A stretch of DNA of 18,747 bases, from NCBI GenBank assembly GCA_964546285.1, contig CAZJJK010000062.1, forward strand, positions 1 to 18,747, in the 5' to 3' direction. The translations under genes were made by a program, and so were the position numbers. The stretch comes from CAZJJK01 sp964546285 (GTDB taxonomy: Bacteria; Spirochaetota; Spirochaetia; Treponematales; Breznakiellaceae). This document shows, one piece after another, positions 16,301 through 18,747 of the stretch (its first letter is position 1; each line of letters starts with the position of its first letter). Under the pieces are notes generated by a model that did no database searches, was not told the DNA's origin, and saw only the letters and a list, made by a program, of their open reading frames with translations.

Positions 16301-18747
16301 ACGCTCAGCCTAATCGAACCGAAGGAAGGAGAAGTATTAACGTCGTCGGTGACGGCGCTGTTTTCCGCGGCCGCTCCCTCTGGTTTATCGGCTTATCGCA
16401 TCGTTCTTGACGCCGAGGAAGCTGTCATAACGGAAAGCGCTGGGGCTTATGTTTGGACGCGGACCGGTTTGGCCGCTGGGTCTCATAGTCTTGTCGTCAG
16501 CGCTTTGGATAAAACCGGCCGTGAATCGGCGCCGCAAAAACGGACCTTCAAGGTGGTGGGTGATCCGCCGGCGATAGAGTTGCAAGCGCTCAGCGATAAG
16601 GAAAGCTCCGCCGCTTTCAAGCCGGGCGAAGCCTATATAGTGAACAATACCAAGCTTGAGGGCTTGATTTTAGCGCCGAACGGCGTCGCCTCCGTGGAAG
16701 CGCTTATCGGCGGGCGACCAGCCGTTAAAGCATCCTTAAAAAAGAATAGCAACACCGAGTCCGTTTTTTCCGTTCCCTTGCCAGCGGACCTACTCTATGA
16801 CAGGGTGAATTTTACCATCCAAGCGAAGGATACTACCGGAAATATCGTGGAACGCCGCTCTTTCTTCTATAGAGTGGCTCCGGCCGCCGAAGCCTATGAC
16901 CAGGAAGGCGTTTACGGCGTTGACGAGCGGATTTATCCCGAAGCCGCCTCAGATAAAGCGGACCTTGTCATGTTGACCGACGATTCCTGGCTGCGTTTCC
17001 GCTTCAACGGGCGGCCTATAGACAGCGTATTGGTGGAGCCGGTTACTGACGCTATCGAAATTGTGGTAGAGGGAAAGATCATCAATATAAAACCGGCCAC
17101 TGAGCGGATCACCCTGCCGACCACGGTAACCGTGCTGACCGCCGACGGCGATCAATTCGTGTACGGTAAAGCGGTGTATGTAGTGGATCGCTCGGATCCG
17201 CTTATCGTTTTGGAAACTGAGGTTTCTGACGGCTGGTTTAAGGACTATGTTCCGATAGACGCCAGGTTATCAGACGCAAACGGAATCGCTGAAGGTCAAT
17301 ATAGTCTAAATGGTTCTGAATGGCGCCAAATTACCTTTGACTCTATAGAAGAAGATCGCTATTCCGGCGTGATCAAATTGGAAGTTCCGGATGGCGGCGT
17401 TCTCGCTAGGTTCCGCGTTCTTGATATAGCCGGCCGCGAAACGACCTTGGTTAAAGCCTTCAATAAGGATACTGAAGCGCCGCGCGGGGCTATCGTCGTG
17501 CCGCGGCTTACGGATAAGGTGAACGGCCGCGTAACGGTGGCTAGCCTTTTCCGCGATAATGGTGCCTTGGTATCGCTGGAATATTCGGCGGATGGCGGCG
17601 CTAACTGGGAAGCGGCGGAAGCTGGTTCGGCCTTAAGCAGATCCGCTGATTTTTCCAAGCCCGCGGCCGAGGAAGGGCTAGTCGGCGCGACCGACCACGT
17701 GCGTTTCCGCGCCACGGATAAGGCGGGCAATGTCAGCGAGCTCATGCCCGGTTTCGCCGTTGATACCGAGGTGGATAAACCGGCTACCCTGATCCAGCTG
17801 CCTGAGGAAAATGAGGTTCAGCGTATCGATTTTACTATTTCAGGCGCCGTCTTTGACGATGACGCCGTGGCCGCCTTGCATTATAAAATTGATGAAGGGG
17901 AATGGCGGAACTATCCGATAGATGGAAACAGTTTCAATATCCCGGTTTTCCTGGAAGAGACCGGCGATAACGAACATGTGGTCTACGCGTACGCTGAGGA
18001 TATTTATGGGGTTCTTGGCAATCAAGTGGAGCGCCGTTATCGGATTTCCAAAGCTCAGCCGGTAGCGGAGGTCTTGACGCCTTCCTTGGATACGACTGTA
18101 AGCGGCGTTATCGATATTACCGGTTCAGCCAGCGACGCCAATGGCGTAGCCAGTCTGGCTTTGTCCTTTGATAACGCGGTTACTTTCCATAATACCATTG
18201 GCGCCGAGGAATGGGGCTATCGTTTTGATACCACCATCATCAAAGACGGCCTCCATTCCATCTATATCCGGCCGTATGATAAGTACGAAACCGAAGGTTT
18301 TTACGCCAGTCTTATCTCCGTTGACAACACACCGCCGGAAGTCATGTTGGACCTGCCTTTGGACGGCGCCTTTGTGGATAAATATCTAGTGTTAAGCGGT
18401 CGCGTGTCGGACAGCCGGGCTCTGGAGTCCGTGGAAGCCGTGGTTTTCCCGCGCGGCGAAGTGTCTTTGGAAAGCCGCTTTGATTTGGGCTTGGATCCTA
18501 TTGTCCAAGATATGTTGGATTTAAGCGGGTATCCGGATGGCGAGTACGGCGTTAAGATTATCGCCGTTGATAAGGCCGGCAACACCGCGATATCTAGCCG
18601 TGACTTTACCCTAAAAGCGGGCTGGCTAGAGGAAAAAGTTATTATCGCGGCCCCGGTGCGCGGTGAGCGTATCAATGCCTTGTTCCGCGTTCAGGGCAAG
18701 GTTCAAGCCGGCGTTTTGCCTAGCTCGGTATCTATCTACTTGGATGG
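13367..18747 (+). CDS. Giant exported protein of tandem Ig-like repeats (N-terminal 1,793 residues; runs off the window)
   Basis: One open frame reaches the window end with no stop. I chose ATG 13367: AAAGG lies 9 bases upstream and the product begins with a signal peptide (MIDRNMAALIVLLTLS..., likely cleavage AFA|GA after residue 22). In-frame ATGs at 13325, 13358 and 13382, and a TTG at 13271 with GAGG before it, are alternatives. The mature chain is about 18 units of roughly 80-110 residues. Each tends to open with P-x-V/A-x-L-x-x-P, continue with a G-x-x-x-D-D-x-G-V-A-x-V-E-Y core strand and end with A-x-D-x-x-G-N followed by V-D-x-T. Examples begin near VDNTKPVVELVSP, DTTAPDVEFVSP and VDNTPPEVMLDLP. 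This is the bacterial Ig-like fold common in surface adhesins and stalks. Units are diverged, not identical, and I saw only two cysteines. It has no lipobox. It diverges from addB and is preceded by a sigma-54 promoter. A surface or periplasmic scaffold or adhesion role is inference. The C-terminus, which would show the anchor, is outside the window. Confidence 0.85.
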   Translation, partial: MIDRNMAALIVLLTLSVSVAFAGAKQDTFEREPATGLQNWEHNFDISASTPGIYNIVVESKDAAGNTVATAPINVYVDPASDLPIATIANPLDGMRVGGDFNIVGTCVDDDGVGAVKLKVDDGEWMDVEGTEFWSYFMKSDNIEDGRRQLTVYGIDINGLAGPEKTLAFDMDRRKPVATVSSHSAGQLVSGRVVLRGTIFDANSVVDAEYSLDEGATFEPAAGKFDEKTGLRPFTANIDTTILADGPTSILIRATDGVGSVGITPFMMVVDNTKPVVELVSPGPDDTVDGNFTLFGIARDDVGLEALSWSIGDIGGEIDISLKIGDPYWTVPVSLTPKSKDLNLVISAIDKIKNRTDLRVRLKVDLEKDKPTTTLIEPSADAKTDASTLLSGFARDDEGVAAIEYWWDTALKDAQRVETSGSFALEIPVPGTGKRTLNVRAIDIAGTVGPTVKTILEDRGEKPLVVLEEVLYGPSGKDQKTEAFAPGMEIVPDAKAQIKATVSGGSRFAEFRWQLGTVSGLIKPSAALSQTVTIPVPDTGPYGNLDLRIEAVDVHGRSAIDLSYIYVTNYSKVRGEPAFVFYDERLDDEGFIRFGSLPARPLEGRFVGAELASVRIEPPTENFTVSFDGSLVSVSVIDQAVSGPHRVIAVTSRGHEFVSEPMTFVADVMGPELSLDAIHGGLVGNAMVIAGRAYDPSGLAKGSYVIYDNEGAEARVGILDFSETEGRFESSVDLTGVKDGALRAIIQAEDVGGNISSVTLCVYKDTTAPDVEFVSPGLDAASVIIAGFVRDAGGVAKIEYAPDGDNFMAVDGSDYFSFKVNVAMAVKARLRVSDLKGNQRVMPIPGFMDSLSGQNAASDYVRSDDPKATPSVLVVYPKPETVAGLTSLLVFRVDSPRGIIGLSWKFGSQSGELSPSELVPLDPLSSIDLGGSFIASVSVKDYQSRAGSVSASVSLKDAAGKSASASAKFSMDPALSLPTLSLIEPKEGEVLTSSVTALFSAAAPSGLSAYRIVLDAEEAVITESAGAYVWTRTGLAAGSHSLVVSALDKTGRESAPQKRTFKVVGDPPAIELQALSDKESSAAFKPGEAYIVNNTKLEGLILAPNGVASVEALIGGRPAVKASLKKNSNTESVFSVPLPADLLYDRVNFTIQAKDTTGNIVERRSFFYRVAPAAEAYDQEGVYGVDERIYPEAASDKADLVMLTDDSWLRFRFNGRPIDSVLVEPVTDAIEIVVEGKIINIKPATERITLPTTVTVLTADGDQFVYGKAVYVVDRSDPLIVLETEVSDGWFKDYVPIDARLSDANGIAEGQYSLNGSEWRQITFDSIEEDRYSGVIKLEVPDGGVLARFRVLDIAGRETTLVKAFNKDTEAPRGAIVVPRLTDKVNGRVTVASLFRDNGALVSLEYSADGGANWEAAEAGSALSRSADFSKPAAEEGLVGATDHVRFRATDKAGNVSELMPGFAVDTEVDKPATLIQLPEENEVQRIDFTISGAVFDDDAVAALHYKIDEGEWRNYPIDGNSFNIPVFLEETGDNEHVVYAYAEDIYGVLGNQVERRYRISKAQPVAEVLTPSLDTTVSGVIDITGSASDANGVASLALSFDNAVTFHNTIGAEEWGYRFDTTIIKDGLHSIYIRPYDKYETEGFYASLISVDNTPPEVMLDLPLDGAFVDKYLVLSGRVSDSRALESVEAVVFPRGEVSLESRFDLGLDPIVQDMLDLSGYPDGEYGVKIIAVDKAGNTAISSRDFTLKAGWLEEKVIIAAPVRGERINALFRVQGKVQAGVLPSSVSIYLD

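Noticed and set aside
13409..17745. Minus-strand open frames of 60-168 codons opposite the giant gene
   Set aside because: The plus frame is continuous for nearly 1,800 codons with a signal peptide and repeated domain pattern. The antisense frames show no recognisable protein features.

Overview
The window is a stretch of a roughly mid-GC bacterial genome. Four gene blocks alternate in direction, and no rRNA, tRNA, CRISPR array, transposase or phage gene was seen. The gene content is an AddAB-type recombination nuclease, a TrkA/TrkH potassium system, lipoproteins with loose lipoboxes and a giant exported Ig-like repeat protein. This fits a spirochaete of the Treponema type best. That is an inference from gene content and style; no marker gene in the window proves it.

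Block 1 (minus strand, 1-3408) holds two unrecognised envelope genes in one likely operon, visibly more AT-rich than the rest. The first gene (904-3324) has a good promoter, a strong Shine-Dalgarno and a lipoprotein signal peptide. However, it would have to start at ATA, and an in-frame TAA cuts the signal peptide off from the 758-codon body. The second (52-876) is an intact GTG-started lipoprotein that shares a short VGSG motif with the first. A gap of about 500 bases follows (3341-3869). It holds the promoter of block 1, a cluster of small perfect hairpins that looks like an intergenic repeat element, and a doubtful 35-codon ORF.

Block 2 (plus strand, 3870-6712) is trkA-trkH: the cytosolic RCK-domain regulator and the membrane pore of a potassium uptake system, translationally coupled by an ATGA overlap.

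Block 3 (minus strand, 6687-12994) is addB-addA, also coupled by ATGA. It encodes a complete double-strand-break resection helicase-nuclease. The 3' end of addA overlaps the 3' end of trkH by 26 bp, so no intergenic terminator separates the convergent operons.

Block 4 (plus strand, 13367 to the window end) is one uninterrupted reading frame of at least 1,793 codons. It encodes an exported protein made of about 18 tandem Ig-like beta-sandwich repeats, and its 3' end lies outside the window. The divergent region in front of it (12995-13366) has a near-perfect sigma-54 (-24/-12) promoter, an upstream palindrome with matching direct repeats at activator-site distance, and a terminator-shaped hairpin. 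On the addB side it has a strong ribosome-binding site serving a four-codon mini-ORF. This regulatory region, with the giant gene it appears to control, and the broken lipoprotein gene are the most notable items.
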